Shown here: piece by piece, positions 51,478 through 61,038 of the stretch
Layout of the letters: the number at the start of each line of letters is the position of its first letter
Position numbering within the stretch: position 1 is the stretch's first letter
Origin: Micavibrio sp. UBA5572
Lineage (GTDB): Bacteria; Pseudomonadota; Alphaproteobacteria; Micavibrionales; Micavibrionaceae
Direction of reading: 5' to 3'
NCBI GenBank assembly: GCA_002425415.1
Contig: DIMG01000031.1
Coordinates: 1 to 64,000, forward strand
DNA length: 64,000 bases
Notes under the pieces: generated by a model
What the model was told of the DNA's origin: nothing
The model's database searches: none
What the model saw: the letters and a program-made list of their open reading frames with translations, nothing else
Position numbers and translations under genes: made by a program

Positions 51478-52947
51478 ATGCCCCACGAACAAGAAGAGGC
51501 TTTTATCAAGAATTTTTACGCAGGCAAAAATCAAATCCTGCATGAATGGATCGTGTCTGATTTTGATACGCCTGTTTCTGCCTACCTTAAACTGACGGAT
51601 GGCGAGCCATATTCTTTTTTGCTTGAGTCTGTTGAAGGAGGAGAAAAGCTCGGGCGTTATACGATTATCGGTTATGATCCCGATCTTGTCTGGTCTTGTG
51701 AGGATTACCGCAGCACTGAACAAAATCCGCTTGATGAGCTGCGCCACATTCTCAAAGATTCCGTAATAGATTTAGGTGAAGCCGATTTACCACCGATGGC
51801 ATCATCAGGTCTGTTCGGGTATATGGGATATGACATGATCCGCATTATTGAGAAAATTCCGGATCAAAATCCTGATACGCTCGGCATTGCGGATTCCATT
51901 TTTATGCGCCCTCAAATCCTTGTCATTTTTGACAATATCAAGCATAAGATTTGCGTCATTGCTCCGGTGTATCAGCATCAGAGGAATTCCGATCTATCTG
52001 CGGAAGACACTCTCATTCATGCGCGGGAGCGATTGGAAAAGGCCATCGAATGCATTCGCGGTAATCTTCAAATCACATCCTATCAATCAAAGTTTTTAGC
52101 CTTACCTGTTCCACACTTCAATATGACCAAAGACGATTATTTTGCGATGGTCGAAAAAGGGAAAGACTACATTCGTGCAGGAGATATTTTTCAATTTGTT
52201 CCGTCCCAAAGATTCACGATTGACTTTGATTTGCCTCCCTTTGATTTATATCGGTCTTTGCGCAGGACAAACCCCTCTCCTTTCCTTTTTTATATCAAGT
52301 TTCCCGATTTTTCTTTGGTCGGATCAAGCCCCGAAATATTAGTGCGTGTCCGTGATGGTGAAGTAACCATTCGACCAATTGCAGGAACACGTCCGCGTGG
52401 AAAAGACACAGCGCAGGATCTTGCCTTAAAAGAAGATTTGTTAAATGATCCGAAAGAAATTTCAGAACATCTGATGCTACTTGATCTGGGGCGCAACGAT
52501 GTCGGAAAGGTGGCCAAGATTGGAAGTGTTCATGTGACCGATCAATTTATTATCGAATATTATTCCCATGTCATGCATATCGTTTCCAATGTGACAGGAA
52601 AGCTCCGCCAAGGCCTTGATGCGTTGGATGCCTTGATGTCCGGCTCGCCCGCCGGAACTGTGAGCGGAGCTCCGAAAATCCGTGCCATGGAAATTATTGA
52701 TGAACTTGAGCCCGTGAAGCGCAAGTTTTACGGCGGATGTGTCGGATACCTTGCTGCAAATGGGAATATCGACACTTGCATTGCGCTTAGAACATGTATT
52801 GTCAAAGACGGTAAAATTTATTTGCAGGCTGGCGGCGGCGTTGTGGCCGATAGTGTACCGGAAAATGAATTTCAAGAAAGTATCAACAAAGGCAAGGCCA
52901 TTTTGAAGGCTGCCGAAGAGGCTATTCTTTTTAGCAAGAAAAATTAG
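51478..52947 (+). CDS. trpE: Anthranilate synthase component I
   Basis: A 489-residue TrpE. The tryptophan feedback site L-L-E-S is near residue 40, and the catalytic region has P-I-A-G-T-R-P-R-G, H-L-M-L-L-D-L-G-R-N-D-V-G and G-T-V-S-G-A-P-K. The alanine in P-I-A-G-T separates it from PabB. It converts chorismate and glutamine to anthranilate with TrpG. It follows hemB by nine bases and leads trpG-D-C. No leader peptide or attenuator is seen. Confidence 0.97.
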   Translation: MPHEQEEAFIKNFYAGKNQILHEWIVSDFDTPVSAYLKLTDGEPYSFLLESVEGGEKLGRYTIIGYDPDLVWSCEDYRSTEQNPLDELRHILKDSVIDLGEADLPPMASSGLFGYMGYDMIRIIEKIPDQNPDTLGIADSIFMRPQILVIFDNIKHKICVIAPVYQHQRNSDLSAEDTLIHARERLEKAIECIRGNLQITSYQSKFLALPVPHFNMTKDDYFAMVEKGKDYIRAGDIFQFVPSQRFTIDFDLPPFDLYRSLRRTNPSPFLFYIKFPDFSLVGSSPEILVRVRDGEVTIRPIAGTRPRGKDTAQDLALKEDLLNDPKEISEHLMLLDLGRNDVGKVAKIGSVHVTDQFIIEYYSHVMHIVSNVTGKLRQGLDALDALMSGSPAGTVSGAPKIRAMEIIDELEPVKRKFYGGCVGYLAANGNIDTCIALRTCIVKDGKIYLQAGGGVVADSVPENEFQESINKGKAILKAAEEAILFSKKN

Positions 52948-52979
52948 CGCGTAAAACAACTGGATGTTAGTGGTTATTG

Positions 52980-53555
52980 ATGATTACTCTTATAGACAAT
53001 TACGACAGCTTTACATACAACCTTGTCCAGTATATTGGGAATTTGGGGCGGGAGTGTTCGGTTATACGAAATGACAAGAAAAATGTCGCCGAAATCTTGA
53101 AAGATTCTCCTGAATATATTGTACTCTCTCCTGGTCCTAGTGATCCAGACCATGCTGGAGTGTGCCTTGATCTGATCGGTGCCGCAACCGATCATGGCAT
53201 CCCTTTGCTTGGAGTTTGTCTTGGTCATCAGTCGATTGGACAATATTTTGGCGGGAAAGTTATTCGCGCTCCCCAACCTATGCACGGGAAAATTTCTTCT
53301 ATTCCTCATTGCGGCAAAGGGATTTTTTCTGGAATTCCTTCTCCGTTTTCAGTGACAAGATACCATTCGTTGATTGTGGAAAAAGAAAGTTTGCCCGACT
53401 GCCTCGAAATTACAGCGGAAACAGAAGATGGGTTGATTATGGGATTGTCGCACAAAACAAAACCCATTCATGGGGTACAATTTCATCCGGAAAGCATTGC
53501 GACTCAATATGGCCTTGACCTTTTGAGTAATTTCTTCACCATAGCACCATTATGA
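52980..53555 (+). CDS. trpG: Anthranilate synthase component II
   Basis: A 191-residue class I glutamine amidotransferase. It has G-V-C-L-G-H-Q near 77 and V-Q-F-H-P-E-S near 167. It opens I-D-N-Y-D-S-F-T-Y-N-L-V-Q-Y. It overlaps trpD by four bases and lies in the trp operon, so assignment to TrpE is firm even though it resembles PabA at 45099. The TTG three bases earlier is an alternative start. Confidence 0.94.
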   Translation: MITLIDNYDSFTYNLVQYIGNLGRECSVIRNDKKNVAEILKDSPEYIVLSPGPSDPDHAGVCLDLIGAATDHGIPLLGVCLGHQSIGQYFGGKVIRAPQPMHGKISSIPHCGKGIFSGIPSPFSVTRYHSLIVEKESLPDCLEITAETEDGLIMGLSHKTKPIHGVQFHPESIATQYGLDLLSNFFTIAPL

Positions 53556-54571
53556 TTGCCCGAATTCTTAAATCTGTCAGAAACAATGAGGCTCTTTCAA
53601 AAGAAGAGGTTGCCTTTGCTTTTTCCTCGATTCTGGACGGGATTTGGACGCCTGCCCAAATCGGGGCTTTTCTGATGGGATTATCCCAACGCGGAGAAAC
53701 CTCCGCTGAAATTTCCGGTGCAGCGCAGGTTTTACGTGAGCGTGCCAGTTTTATTTCTGCGCCTGATGGTGCGATTGATTGTTGTGGGACGGGTGGAGAT
53801 CAGTCCAATTCCTTGAATATTTCAACAGCGGTGGCTTTTGTTGTCGCCTCTTGTGGTGTTCCGGTTGCCAAGCATGGGAATCGTGCCGCCAGTTCAAAAT
53901 CCGGCGCGGCGGATGTCCTTGAGGAAATTGGCATCAATCTTGACCTTTCCCCTTCTCAATGTGAACAGGCTCTTCGTGAAACCGGTTTTTGCTTTTTAAT
54001 GGCGCCCCATCATCATAGGGATTTGAAACCGCTGGCGGCATTACGCAAAGACCTGGGGTTCAGGACAATCTTTAATTTGTTGGGGCCTTTGGTTAATCCA
54101 GCACGAACGCAGTTCCAGTTGATCGGCGTTTTTGATAAAAGTTTTGTCAGACCGATGGCGGAAGCTTTGGCACAACTGGGGACACAAAAATCGTGGGTTG
54201 TTCATGGTTCGGACGGAATGGATGAAATTACATTATCCGGAACAACATATTGCGCCCAAATCGAAAACGGACAAATCAGCGAAATAGAGCTTAGTCCCAA
54301 AGATTTTGGTTTGGCTCAGAGTGATGCCCAAGATATTCGGGGAGGTGATGCGGCCTATAACGCTGCCGCTTTGCTTGACTTATTGAACGGCGAACAAAGT
54401 GCCTATCGTGAAATTGTTCTGGCGAACGCTGCAGCTTCGCTGGTGATTGCAGGAAAAGCGGAGACTTTGCCAGACGGAGTTAGCATTGCATCTCATGCCC
54501 TTGATCATGGAGAAACCCTCAAACTTATGACGACTTATCGTCGTTTTACCAAAAATCAGGAGGCCGCATGA
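53552..54571 (+). CDS. trpD: Anthranilate phosphoribosyltransferase
   Basis: A 339-residue TrpD. It shows the PRPP-binding C-C-G-T-G-G-D near 74, N-I-S-T-A-V-A-F-V near 90, K-H-G-N-R-A near 107 and R-T-I-F-N-L-L-G-P-L-V-N-P near 167. It overlaps both neighbours by four bases, showing coupled translation of trpG-D-C. Confidence 0.97.
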   Translation: MIARILKSVRNNEALSKEEVAFAFSSILDGIWTPAQIGAFLMGLSQRGETSAEISGAAQVLRERASFISAPDGAIDCCGTGGDQSNSLNISTAVAFVVASCGVPVAKHGNRAASSKSGAADVLEEIGINLDLSPSQCEQALRETGFCFLMAPHHHRDLKPLAALRKDLGFRTIFNLLGPLVNPARTQFQLIGVFDKSFVRPMAEALAQLGTQKSWVVHGSDGMDEITLSGTTYCAQIENGQISEIELSPKDFGLAQSDAQDIRGGDAAYNAAALLDLLNGEQSAYREIVLANAAASLVIAGKAETLPDGVSIASHALDHGETLKLMTTYRRFTKNQEAA

Positions 54572-55371
54572 ATACGTTGGAAAAAATTTGTGCGGACAAA
54601 TTGGAACATGTTCATCGGACAGAGCATTTAATTCCTGAAATTGTTTTTTTTGAACGTGCCAAATTTAAAATTGCTCCTCTCGGCTTTTGTCAAGCCATCC
54701 GAAATGCAAATGCATCTGGTGAGCCTGCCTTAATTGCCGAAGTCAAAAAAGCATCACCCAGCAAAGGTATTATTCGCGCGGATTTTGATCCGGTCAAAAT
54801 ATCAAGACTTTATCAATCTTCTGGTGCGACGTGTATCTCGGTTTTAACCGATCAGCCTTATTTCAAAGGTTCGGATGAAGATCTGGAAGCTGTTAAATCA
54901 ACGGTGGCTATTCCTGTTATCCGCAAAGACTTTATGCTGACCCCTTATCAGGTTATTGAAAGCCGTGCGCTCGGGGCGGATTGCATTTTGTTGATTATGG
55001 CAGCATTATCTGACCCCGAAGCAAAAAATCTTTATCAATGCGCAGTTGATCTGGGCATGGATGTGTTGGTCGAGGTTCATGACAAACTCGAGCTTGACCG
55101 CGCGTTAAAACTTGATCCGATGATGATCGGGGTTAATTCCAGAAACCTCAAAACTCTGGACGTTAACCTGAAAACAGCATTTGATCTACTAACCTCTATT
55201 CCCGATCATATTATTCGCGTGGCCGAAAGCGGGATTTCCTCTCATACCGAGCTGGATGCCTTGCATAAAGCGGGCTATAACGCCTTTCTTGTCGGGGAAA
55301 GCCTAATCCGCCAGAATAATATCGCTCTGGCTGTTCAAAAACTTCTTGGCAAAGCCCCTGAATCGGCGTAA
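54568..55371 (+). CDS. trpC: Indole-3-glycerol-phosphate synthase
   Basis: A 267-residue TIM-barrel enzyme. It shows A-E-V-K-K-A-S-P-S-K-G near 53 with catalytic lysine, L-T-D-x-x-Y-F-K-G-S near 93, P-V-I-R-K-D-F near 117, and I-G-V-N-S-R-N-L near 190. It is the monofunctional form. It closes the trp part of the run; lexA follows after 54 bases. Confidence 0.97.
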   Translation: MNTLEKICADKLEHVHRTEHLIPEIVFFERAKFKIAPLGFCQAIRNANASGEPALIAEVKKASPSKGIIRADFDPVKISRLYQSSGATCISVLTDQPYFKGSDEDLEAVKSTVAIPVIRKDFMLTPYQVIESRALGADCILLIMAALSDPEAKNLYQCAVDLGMDVLVEVHDKLELDRALKLDPMMIGVNSRNLKTLDVNLKTAFDLLTSIPDHIIRVAESGISSHTELDALHKAGYNAFLVGESLIRQNNIALAVQKLLGKAPESA

Positions 55372-55381
55372 AACAAAAGAA

Positions 55382-55406
55382 GAACAAATCAAGAATAGAA
55401 GAGAAC
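55382..55406 (+). promoter_or_regulatory. Possible LexA (SOS) box upstream of lexA
   Basis: GAAC-N7-GAAT at 55382-55396 is one base away from the alphaproteobacterial LexA box (GAACN7GAAC, reverse of GTTCN7GTTC). A further GAAC at 55403-55406 is close by but not at the right spacing. The position, 30-44 bases before the lexA ATG, is right for autorepression. Confidence 0.45.
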
Positions 55407-55425
55407 GAAACTTAGAGGGATCACC

Positions 55426-56100
55426 ATGTTGACCAGAAAACAACGCGAATTGCTGCTTTTTATTCATGGACGTCTTCAAGTTGGTGGCGTTGCACCCTCG
55501 TTTGATGAAATGAAAGATGCGCTGGATCTCAAATCAAAATCAGGGATTCACCGTCTTATTACCGGATTGGTGGAACGCGGTTACCTCCAACGGCTGCCAA
55601 ACCGCGCCCGCGCTGTCGAAGTCACCCGTTTACCTGAGGATATTGACCTGAAGTCTTCATCATCAAAGCCCTCCTCATCTTCTGTTCTGGATAAAATTTC
55701 AGAAAAAATTTCGGATGTCACCAGCCTGCCTATGGTTGGGAAAATCGCCGCAGGAACGCCGATTGAGGCCATTCAAAACGATACAGATTTCCTTGATGTT
55801 CCTGCCTCTATGCTTGGAAGCGGTGAATATTATGCTTTGCGCGTTGAGGGCGATTCCATGGTCAATGCTGGAATCAATGATGATGACATTGTGATTATTC
55901 GCAAAAGCAATCAGGCAAGGGACGGTAAAATTGTTGTTGCTTTGGTTGACGGGACGGAGGCGACTCTGAAACGCATATACAGACGCGAAGGAAAAGTTAT
56001 TCTGGAAGCCGAGAACGAAGCCTATAAACCCCGCATTCTAACAGCAGATCGGGTGGAAATTCAGGGTGAATTGGCGTCTCTGATGCGGACGTATCATTAA
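55426..56100 (+). CDS. lexA: LexA SOS repressor
   Basis: A 224-residue LexA. The N-terminal winged helix (residues 1-65) contains F-I-H-G-R-L with S-F-D-E-M. The self-cleavage bond is A109-G110 in I-A-A-G-T, and the catalytic dyad is S144 in V-E-G-D-S-M and K182 in E-A-T-L-K-R. RecA-stimulated autocleavage would derepress SOS genes. It follows the trp genes and is convergent with comEC. Confidence 0.97.
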   Translation: MLTRKQRELLLFIHGRLQVGGVAPSFDEMKDALDLKSKSGIHRLITGLVERGYLQRLPNRARAVEVTRLPEDIDLKSSSSKPSSSSVLDKISEKISDVTSLPMVGKIAAGTPIEAIQNDTDFLDVPASMLGSGEYYALRVEGDSMVNAGINDDDIVIIRKSNQARDGKIVVALVDGTEATLKRIYRREGKVILEAENEAYKPRILTADRVEIQGELASLMRTYH

Positions 56101-56119
56101 GTTTTGCTTTTACATTTCT

Positions 56120-58261
56120 TCAGTAGTTTCTTGGGTTATAACTCCATGGACGCCAGCCTCTATAATCACGCGCAGTTTCTATACGCGGAAGAGATCTGCT
56201 GTTTTCTCTCGTGATTTGAGCAGCTCCGTATTTTCTAAAAAACCCTGCATCCATAACTTTTGCGTGAGGACAAAACTTCTTTCCCAGCCATTTTGATGTC
56301 ACCAGAATATCTGCCCAATCACAATCTTTTTGAAGAGCATCATAAGATTCACCAAAAGAAATTTTTGTGCCTGCGGCTATGATCCGGCATAAAGACTGGT
56401 CGCAGGTTATCTTATCTTGTGTGGTCAGTATCACCTGCCCTTCCTTCGGGAAAGGATTTTGGGTCGCAATGCCCAGATGTTGCAGCCATTGATTGCGAAT
56501 AAAACGTTCTTTACGTATTGTTGAAACCCATGACGTTTGACCATCTTTCACCATTATAATTTTTCCGGTTTGAGAAATCAGAATATCCGGTGTTTTTTCA
56601 ATCATCAAAAAAATCAGGGCAAATGCCAGAAATGGAAGAGAGATAAATTTCCATTTCCCTTTAAACAAAATAAAAATCAAACCGGATAGTGAACAAAGAT
56701 ACAAGAAAGCAGGCGGGGACATTTCACCAGTGATCAAGGCGCCTGGCAAATCCTGAACAAATCGGGCAACTTCCAATAACCAATCGACACCAATGGTCAT
56801 CATTTGAAGCGAATAGCCCGCTATTCCAAACGGAATCAGCACGTAAGAGATCAACATCATAGGCATAATAATTATACCAGAGAGCGGCATAGCAAGCATA
56901 TTACCGAGCACACTATAACTTGCCATTTGTTGGAAGTGATACCAAACGAACGGTGCGGTTGCGAGCGAAGCCACAAAACTTGTCAGAATTGCTCCTGACA
57001 AATACAGCATTATCTTTTTGATCCAGCCTGCGTCCCTGTTTTGTTTGAGCCAGATCGGGCGCATCCATTCGGCTACAGCAACCAAAGCTGTGACAGCGGC
57101 AAATGACATTTGAAAACTGGCCGACCAGATACTTTCCGGCGAAATCACTAAAACAAGAATGGCTGAAAATCCAATCAAGCGTAAAGAAAAGGGCGAACGA
57201 TCCAGCATGATTGCAATAAGGGCAACCCCCGTCATCAACAAGGCGCGGGTTGTTGGAACGCTCGGAACAACAAATCCTACATAAGCCGAACATACAATAA
57301 GAGCCACAAAGGCCGAGATTTTTTTAATGTCAAACCGCAAAGCCAATGCGGAAATCATGGAAAGAAAAAATCTTACAATAAAAAAAACAGGGGCAGCCAC
57401 CATCGCCACATGCAGACCGGAAATTGAAATGATGTGCGCCAAACCAGATGCACGTAATGCTTGCCAGTCTTGATCGTCTATGGCGGCGCGTTCACCGGTC
57501 ATCAAGGCCACAACAATTCCTTGTGAAGGCCCCGAGGTATTTTCTTTGATAACTTTTGAAACATTTTGCCGCACTTTGTCCAGTTTGGGAATTATACTTT
57601 CTCGATGCTCGACCAAGTATATTCTGGAAACTGCGAAACCAAGCCCCCCTATTCCTTCAAAATAAAAATGGCGGGCATAATCATAAGTTCCGGGCATGAC
57701 GGGCTGGGCTGGTGGTGATAATTTCGCAAGAAGAGAAATGCGATCTCCGACTTCTATTCCTTCGTCCATTTTTGTTCTGGCAGTAAGCCTAACAGATTTA
57801 GGGGTTTGATCCGGTGTCCATTTCTCTATGGCCAAATCTTCCAATAAAATCTGCTTTCCCTTTTTTCCGCCCTGATCTTCCATATGAGCCAAAGTGGCCT
57901 CAATTTTCACCAAGCGCGTTTCTTTTTCGATCATGGGGGTACCCGCGATATGACTGCGTATTTGGGACAAGGAAAATCCCAAAGCTATACCGATGATGGC
58001 CAATACCAGTAAAAAAATCAGGTAGCGAATTTCCGATTCACTTTTGATACGATAAAGACGGCGAGTCCAGAATATCAATGGAATAATTGCAACCCATGCC
58101 GAAACGGTCAAGGTCGGACTTGGTTCCGAATACAGGGAAAAATAAAGGGCAGAACCAAACCCTAGAAATACAGGAGGCCACAACAGACGTGTTTCTTCTT
58201 GATGGGCAAAAAATCCTGCCAGAGAAGGTATAGATGCCAAAAATACTTTAAATATTGTCAA
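56120..58261 (-). CDS. comEC: ComEC/Rec2-type DNA uptake channel protein
   Basis: A 713-residue inner-membrane protein. An N-terminal DUF4131-like region (membrane helices and an OB-like soluble part, about 30-240) is followed by the competence domain with the hallmark H-I-I-S-I-S-G-L-H-V-A-M near 275 and many helices up to about 560. The C-terminal hydrophilic part is a metallo-beta-lactamase remnant without an obvious metal site. ComEC carries single-stranded DNA across the inner membrane. It is convergent with lexA and lies between lexA and gltX, a layout common in alphaproteobacteria. Confidence 0.9.
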   Translation of the reverse strand: MTIFKVFLASIPSLAGFFAHQEETRLLWPPVFLGFGSALYFSLYSEPSPTLTVSAWVAIIPLIFWTRRLYRIKSESEIRYLIFLLVLAIIGIALGFSLSQIRSHIAGTPMIEKETRLVKIEATLAHMEDQGGKKGKQILLEDLAIEKWTPDQTPKSVRLTARTKMDEGIEVGDRISLLAKLSPPAQPVMPGTYDYARHFYFEGIGGLGFAVSRIYLVEHRESIIPKLDKVRQNVSKVIKENTSGPSQGIVVALMTGERAAIDDQDWQALRASGLAHIISISGLHVAMVAAPVFFIVRFFLSMISALALRFDIKKISAFVALIVCSAYVGFVVPSVPTTRALLMTGVALIAIMLDRSPFSLRLIGFSAILVLVISPESIWSASFQMSFAAVTALVAVAEWMRPIWLKQNRDAGWIKKIMLYLSGAILTSFVASLATAPFVWYHFQQMASYSVLGNMLAMPLSGIIIMPMMLISYVLIPFGIAGYSLQMMTIGVDWLLEVARFVQDLPGALITGEMSPPAFLYLCSLSGLIFILFKGKWKFISLPFLAFALIFLMIEKTPDILISQTGKIIMVKDGQTSWVSTIRKERFIRNQWLQHLGIATQNPFPKEGQVILTTQDKITCDQSLCRIIAAGTKISFGESYDALQKDCDWADILVTSKWLGKKFCPHAKVMDAGFFRKYGAAQITRENSRSLPRIETARDYRGWRPWSYNPRNY

Positions 58262-58288
58262 AAAACATACTTCCCTGATTTGAAAGCC

Positions 58289-59431
58289 CTACTCAGGAAC
58301 TTTTTTTAAACCCAAGTAATGTTGCCACACATCAAGCGCGGGTTTCTCTTCAAAATCCTTGTTCCATAAACCGTTATAAACCCAAGATTTTGCAATTTCT
58401 TTCATCAACCAAGGTAATTGATCGAGCATCTTGTTATAATCAACATTCGTCCAATTAATAACAAACAAAAAATGATCACGATTGGCAATTGTAAGTAACG
58501 TTTTTAGATAATTGTATTGAGCTTGTGGGCTTCCCTTTATAGGAAAGAAGAAAACTTTAAAGTTCTTTGATGGCCAGCCGGTTTCAGAAATAGCCATCGG
58601 CTTTTTATAAGTCCTGATCCCATCAAGATAATGTGAGTTAAATTTAATTTCTTCTGAAGCGTATGGGTACATGCTAAGTGCCGCAATATCCGAATATTTC
58701 ATCAGCTCGCCGACTTCTCTTTTTTGAATATCTTCCTTTCCTTTTGCATCTTCATTGAGTCCATTGAAATGTTCCATTTGAACCGTCGCAAAGACTGGCA
58801 ATTGAGGATGTCTTTCTTTGAGTTTTGTATAGATAAATTTATGAAGAGCCAAATATTCTCTCCACGTTTTTAAGTTCTTGCTCACTGAAATATTAACTTC
58901 GACGCCAATGGCCAAATAATCAGGATTCCAGTAACTAATAATTTCTTCCGCGTAGCTCAAATAAGCTGTCTTAACTTTATCACTATCAAGAGAAAGATTT
59001 TTCCAATCATCTGGTAATGGCTGGTCGTCGTCCTTCTCATTTGCGTATAAGGCCAAACCATCCCGCTCAAAATTAAGAGGGTTAATTGTAACAAATATTT
59101 TCTTCCCCTTACTTTCATTCCTTATGTAATCCCACCACGAAACTATCCGTTTGGGTAATGATTGGTTACCGCCCATCTCCACCCACGGAACGCCACCATC
59201 CATATGAACTAGACGCATATCACTGTTTTCGTTTGTCAGTTGAAGGCTTTTCGCTATGGCTGACATATCGAAATCTGGCGGCCAATTTGAAAATCCCATA
59301 TAAAAACTTCGCGTATTTTGAATGGGGGAATAAGTTACAGGGTAATTTTGTTGTTTTATGGGATTTTGTCCACACAACAAAACAATCGAAGCGATAAGAA
59401 AAATTAAAAATACAGGTTTTTTGTTATACAT
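58289..59431 (-). CDS. Secreted TIM-barrel protein, glycoside hydrolase-like (clan A)
   Basis: A 380-residue protein with an N-terminal signal or anchor (about 6-20, ending V-L-L-C-G, a poor lipobox) and a likely TIM barrel. Two acidic residues stand where clan GH-A enzymes keep acid/base and nucleophile: E178 in I-G-V-E-V-N and E283 in S-E-T-G-W-P, reminiscent of GH53/GH17 enzymes. The W and F rich opening G-F-S-N-W-P-P-D-F-D is distinctive. Function and substrate are unknown; an endo-glycanase is plausible. It is placed between comEC and gltX, which are normally adjacent. Confidence 0.75.
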   Translation of the reverse strand: MYNKKPVFLIFLIASIVLLCGQNPIKQQNYPVTYSPIQNTRSFYMGFSNWPPDFDMSAIAKSLQLTNENSDMRLVHMDGGVPWVEMGGNQSLPKRIVSWWDYIRNESKGKKIFVTINPLNFERDGLALYANEKDDDQPLPDDWKNLSLDSDKVKTAYLSYAEEIISYWNPDYLAIGVEVNISVSKNLKTWREYLALHKFIYTKLKERHPQLPVFATVQMEHFNGLNEDAKGKEDIQKREVGELMKYSDIAALSMYPYASEEIKFNSHYLDGIRTYKKPMAISETGWPSKNFKVFFFPIKGSPQAQYNYLKTLLTIANRDHFLFVINWTNVDYNKMLDQLPWLMKEIAKSWVYNGLWNKDFEEKPALDVWQHYLGLKKVPE

Positions 59432-59511
59432 CGCGCTAACTTTCCCCTAAAATTTATATCTTTATAAAAACACGGCTTGAACTTTTATAGGAAATTGAAT
59501 ACCAATCTTTC

Positions 59512-60921
59512 ATGACTGTTGTAACCCGTTTTCCGCCTTCACCCACTGGTTTTATGCATATTGGAACTGCCCGCACAGGTTTGTTCAACTGGCTTTACGC
59601 GCGCCGTCATGGCGGAAAGATGTTGTTTCGTATCGAAGATACTGACCGCGCCCGTCATTCAGAAGAAGCCGTGACGGCTATTGTCAACGGGTTGAACTGG
59701 TTGGGGATTGATTGGGATGGAGATATTGTTTCTCAATTTGCCATGGCGGACCGCCACGCTGAAATTGCCCTTGAACTGCTTAAATCCGGTAAAGCCTATT
59801 ATTGTTACTGTTCGCCTGAAGAGCTCGAGCAAATGCGCGAGGATGCTAAAAAAGAAGGTCGCATTACATTTTATGACCGCAGGTGGCGAGACAATCCTCC
59901 ATCTGCTCCGCCTGAAGGCGTCAAACCTGTGATCCGCATTAAAGCGCCTATGTCCGGCGAACGCGTTGTTTATGACAAAGTTCAAGGTGAAGTCCGCGTT
60001 GCCTCCGAACAATTGGATGATTTTATTATTTTGCGTGCGGACGGCACGCCAACCTATATGCTGGCCGTTGTCGTTGATGACCACGATATGGGCGTTACCC
60101 ACGTCATTCGCGGGGATGACCACCTGAATAATACGTTCCGTCAGAATATTATATATGAAGCCATGGGATGGGACATTCCCACCTATGCCCATTTGCCTCT
60201 GATTTTAGGGCCAGATGGAGTCAAGCTGTCCAAACGCCACGGAGCAACATCTGTCGAAGAATACCGTGATATGGGATATTTACCCGAGGCCATGCGGAAT
60301 TATCTTTTACGCTTGGGTTGGTCACATGGTGATGATGAGATTATAGAAACAGATCAAGCACTCCAATGGTTTGATCTGGAAGGGATCGGCCAAAGTGCCT
60401 CGCGGTTTGATTTTGACAAATTAAATTATGTGAATGCCCATTATATGAAATTGGCAGATAATTCCCGTTTGGTTGATCTGGTGAGTGATATTTATCAATT
60501 ACGAAATATCAACATTACACCACTTCATCGCGAACGGCTTCTGGTGCGCATGGATGAATTAAAGTCCCGATCGAAGACTCTGGTGCAACTGGCTGACGAT
60601 GCTGAATTTTTAGTAAAATCAATCCCTTATGATTTTGATGAGAAAGCCTTGGCTCAACTGAACGAAGACGGAAAATTTATTGTCCGTGTTATCCGTGATA
60701 ATTTATCGGGATTGGATGACTTCACAGCGGAAGAGCTTGAAACTCTATGTAAATCAACAGCCGATTATCACCGCGACGGTAAGTTAGGAAAAGTTATGAT
60801 GCCGTTGCGGGCTGCATTAACTGGTAGCGCCTCTTCCCCTTCTCTGGTTCATGCCATGGAAGCGTTGGGCAAGGAAGACGTGCTGTTGCGATTGGATTTT
60901 GCGCTATCCCATAATACCTAA
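59512..60921 (+). CDS. gltX: Glutamyl-tRNA synthetase
   Basis: A 469-residue class I aminoacyl-tRNA synthetase. The HIGH-type motif is P-S-P-T-G-F-M-H-I-G-T-A near 8-20 and the KMSKS-type motif is K-L-S-K-R-H-G near 240. The anticodon-binding C-terminal part is complete. In alphaproteobacteria without GlnRS this enzyme can also charge tRNA-Gln, followed by GatCAB amidation; that is inference. It is divergent from the glycosidase-like gene. Confidence 0.96.
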   Translation: MTVVTRFPPSPTGFMHIGTARTGLFNWLYARRHGGKMLFRIEDTDRARHSEEAVTAIVNGLNWLGIDWDGDIVSQFAMADRHAEIALELLKSGKAYYCYCSPEELEQMREDAKKEGRITFYDRRWRDNPPSAPPEGVKPVIRIKAPMSGERVVYDKVQGEVRVASEQLDDFIILRADGTPTYMLAVVVDDHDMGVTHVIRGDDHLNNTFRQNIIYEAMGWDIPTYAHLPLILGPDGVKLSKRHGATSVEEYRDMGYLPEAMRNYLLRLGWSHGDDEIIETDQALQWFDLEGIGQSASRFDFDKLNYVNAHYMKLADNSRLVDLVSDIYQLRNINITPLHRERLLVRMDELKSRSKTLVQLADDAEFLVKSIPYDFDEKALAQLNEDGKFIVRVIRDNLSGLDDFTAEELETLCKSTADYHRDGKLGKVMMPLRAALTGSASSPSLVHAMEALGKEDVLLRLDFALSHNT

Positions 60922-61038
60922 AATTTCCATAGCCAATTAAAATCCTGTTAAACTGCGTATGACACACTGCACATAGGGTTTTGTTTCTGCTACCCTTCTC
61001 ATTGTTGTTATCATTCTGATTCTTGAGATTGGATTCTT

